DNA of 22,160 nucleotides from an uncultured Solobacterium sp. (GTDB taxonomy: Bacteria > Bacillota_I > Bacilli_A > Erysipelotrichales > Erysipelotrichaceae): contig CAJOLG010000019.1 of assembly GCA_905235315.1 (NCBI GenBank), positions 1 through 22,160 on the forward strand, read 5' to 3'. The position numbers and the translations under genes were made by a program. The notes under the pieces are model-generated. The model was not told the DNA's origin, ran no database searches, and saw only the letters and a program-made list of their open reading frames with translations. This document shows positions 20,507 through 22,160 of the stretch, in pieces (the first letter of the stretch is position 1; each line of letters opens with the position of its first letter).

Positions 20507-22160
20507 TTATTCAGGATCATCCCGTACTAACAGGATACTGCAGATGAATGCCGCAAGAGCCGATACCGCAAACGCCCAGAGATACTTTGCGATGCCGTCG
20601 TCATAGGTATTCGGGATCCATGCCCTCCGGATGACTGCTGTGGAGTGGAAAACACCATTATCATCGAGATACCCAGGCTGACATGCCTTCGCTGATTCAT
20701 TCCATGCGTAGTTGGCAGGGTAGCCGGCCATCTGACAGGTGACGACATTGTCTTCCTTTTTTGCAGGAGCAGAATCAGAACCCTGTCCCTTATCCGACTT
20801 CTTTTCTGCAATATTGAAGACCGCTTCCGCAGCTCCGTCGGAGAACGAAACGTTCATGGTATGTTTTCCGGTACTGAGTGTATTGAGATACGCCGGTTCA
20901 AGATCAATCACAAGGCTTCCTTCAGAGCCTTGATAGGAGTCAGAACCAATCTGCCTGCCGTCAATCAGCACATTGCCGTCCCAGTATCGGAACGTTACTT
21001 CATCGTTAATCACACGTTTGAATGTGATTGTAAGTTTGACTCCGGAGCCTTTCTGCCATGTCTGGTTATCGCCGCTGTAAACGTAATAACTGATTGTCTG
21101 CGGGAACTCGACCCTCTTATAATCAGGCAGTTCCTGCCCGCCGGTATTGGCTTTAATTGCCTCAGCGCTCCCGGTACCTTCCGGATCAGGCCAGCCTAAG
21201 CCGTCTTCGGAATTCTTTACGGAACCGTAAATGGCCTGCCCGCCGCCGGAGGCAGTCACCGTACCGTTGGTGATTGTTACGGTATATCCGGCATAGATCC
21301 CGATAAGGTCTTTGCCGGATGCGGTCACACTGCTGTCGGAGATTTCTATAACAGCGCTGTTTTTCGAAGCATAGATTCCGACGGTGTCTCCTTCGGCTGT
21401 GACCGTACTGCCGTTACGGATCGTTACGTTATTGCCGACACTGATTCCGTCTGCCGCACCGACTGCGGTTACCGTGCCGCCGTCGATCGTTACATCCTTA
21501 CTCGCAGCGATGCCATTTTCCTTAGCACCGGAAGCGGTCACGGTTGCGTGGTTAATCGTTACATTGCTGTTTGATCCATACGCGTAAATACCGTGGATAG
21601 TGCCTTCCGCAGTTACAGTTCCGCTGTTGATTGTTATCTGGTCTTCTGTGGTTGTGCCCCAGGCAGTAATACCGAACCCGTTTTTGCCTGCGTCAGATCC
21701 GGTGCCTTTCGCGTTCACAGTTCCGCTGTTGATCGTAATATTACCGCCATCGGCATATATGCCGTTTGTACCTTCGGCATTCAGTGTGCCTGCGCTTTCA
21801 GTCTGTCCGTAGACGGAGAACGTTCCTCCGCTGACGCTGACTGCGGCGCCGTCACTGTTCTTAACGTTCAGGGTTGCCCCGTCACAGAGAATCAGATGCA
21901 CGTCGCCATTCGCTGTCACGCCGCCGTCAATCGTAACGTTGCCTTTAACAACATACCAGCCGGCTTCCCACGTTACAGGGCTGTTACTGCTTTCGACCGG
22001 TGTGTATTCATCGCAGGTTTTCTGTTCCAGTTTTTTATCTGCAGTATTCCAATCCATGTAGGATACAGGAGCGTCTTTCAGTGTCACCTCACAGGTGTCG
22101 GTAAAGCCGCCGTCCACCGTAGTCACCGTGATCGTATCACTTCCTGATGAAACACCCTTT
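20507..22160 (-). CDS. Surface-anchored beta-helix protein (partial; 5' end outside the window)
   Basis: The frame is open to the window edge, so at least 550 residues are present and the N-terminus is missing. The first visible residues (SSGSDTITVTTVDGGFTDTCEVT) look like the end of a bacterial Ig-like (Big_2) domain. About 270 residues of repeats follow, with a period near 20-28 and a recurring (V/I)TI..G.VTA.G....GIYA pattern, as in right-handed parallel beta-helices. A beta-sandwich-like region follows (LTITFKR...FRYWDGNVLIDG), then a Ser/Lys/Glu linker, a Cys-containing module (CQMAGYPANYAWNESAKACQ), and a terminal IPNTYDD, one membrane helix (about 22 residues) and a short RDDPE tail. 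It is likely an adhesin or host-interaction protein; no enzymatic motif is seen. Confidence 0.8.
   Translation of the reverse strand, partial: KGVSSGSDTITVTTVDGGFTDTCEVTLKDAPVSYMDWNTADKKLEQKTCDEYTPVESSNSPVTWEAGWYVVKGNVTIDGGVTANGDVHLILCDGATLNVKNSDGAAVSVSGGTFSVYGQTESAGTLNAEGTNGIYADGGNITINSGTVNAKGTGSDAGKNGFGITAWGTTTEDQITINSGTVTAEGTIHGIYAYGSNSNVTINHATVTASGAKENGIAASKDVTIDGGTVTAVGAADGISVGNNVTIRNGSTVTAEGDTVGIYASKNSAVIEISDSSVTASGKDLIGIYAGYTVTITNGTVTASGGGQAIYGSVKNSEDGLGWPDPEGTGSAEAIKANTGGQELPDYKRVEFPQTISYYVYSGDNQTWQKGSGVKLTITFKRVINDEVTFRYWDGNVLIDGRQIGSDSYQGSEGSLVIDLEPAYLNTLSTGKHTMNVSFSDGAAEAVFNIAEKKSDKGQGSDSAPAKKEDNVVTCQMAGYPANYAWNESAKACQPGYLDDNGVFHSTAVIRRAWIPNTYDDGIAKYLWAFAVSALAAFICSILLVRDDPE
21225..21835 (-). 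repeat. Degenerate beta-helix repeats in the surface protein
   Basis: About eight diverged units of roughly 60-85 bp encode successive TI..GTVTA.G...GIYA rungs. DNA identity between units is modest but the codons for VTI and GTVTA recur. Confidence 0.7.

Overview
The window looks like a chromosomal segment of a Gram-positive Bacillota genome, most likely Erysipelotrichia-like. The basis is the family make-up: a PcsB/CwlO-type coiled-coil CHAP protein, a very large ABC/FtsX transporter, a Y-family polymerase paired with a YolD-like partner, a Mn-type pyrophosphatase, and Shine-Dalgarno (AGGAG) starts. I see no phage, transposase or CRISPR sequence. The lineage is inference, not proven from the sequence.

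Layout. 1-203: 3' end of a manganese inorganic pyrophosphatase gene, converging on a DUF523/TudS-like gene (205-633, -). Divergent from that gene lies upp (768-1427) followed 3 nt later by an inositol-monophosphatase-family gene (1431-2240), then a bidirectional terminator and an unrecognised small gene (2309-2737, -). 2962-3540 is a tRNA cluster: tRNA-Pro(AGG) and tRNA-Arg(CCT) on the minus strand, tRNA-Arg(ACG) on the plus strand directly in front of argS (3601-5250). 5458-8945 is one large ABC-transporter gene (ATPase plus FtsX permease) that is split by an apparent 1-nt deletion near 7276-7281. 9049-12134 (-) holds two COG0523/CobW GTPase genes overlapping by 1 nt, and downstream a very short pyruvate-kinase-like gene. 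12243-13595 (-) is a secreted coiled-coil CHAP peptidoglycan hydrolase.

13703-17681 (+) is a tight four-gene operon: an unknown 147-aa protein, a Y-family DNA polymerase, a YolD-like partner (ATGA overlap) and a DUF2779 protein combining a Cas4/RecB-like PD-(D/E)XK nuclease with a DEDD-type exonuclease (11-nt overlap). It reads as a DNA damage tolerance or repair module. A tRNA-Pro(CGG) gene follows (17874-17947), then an M13-family lipoprotein metallopeptidase (18216-20297). The window ends inside a large surface protein on the minus strand (20507-22160) with an Ig-like remnant, right-handed beta-helix repeats and a C-terminal membrane anchor.

The strongest leads are the DNA-repair operon, the CobW GTPase fused to a TIGR03943/DUF1980-like domain, the thiouracil-desulfurase-like gene facing upp, the A34 proline tRNA, the miniature pyruvate kinase and the frameshifted transporter.
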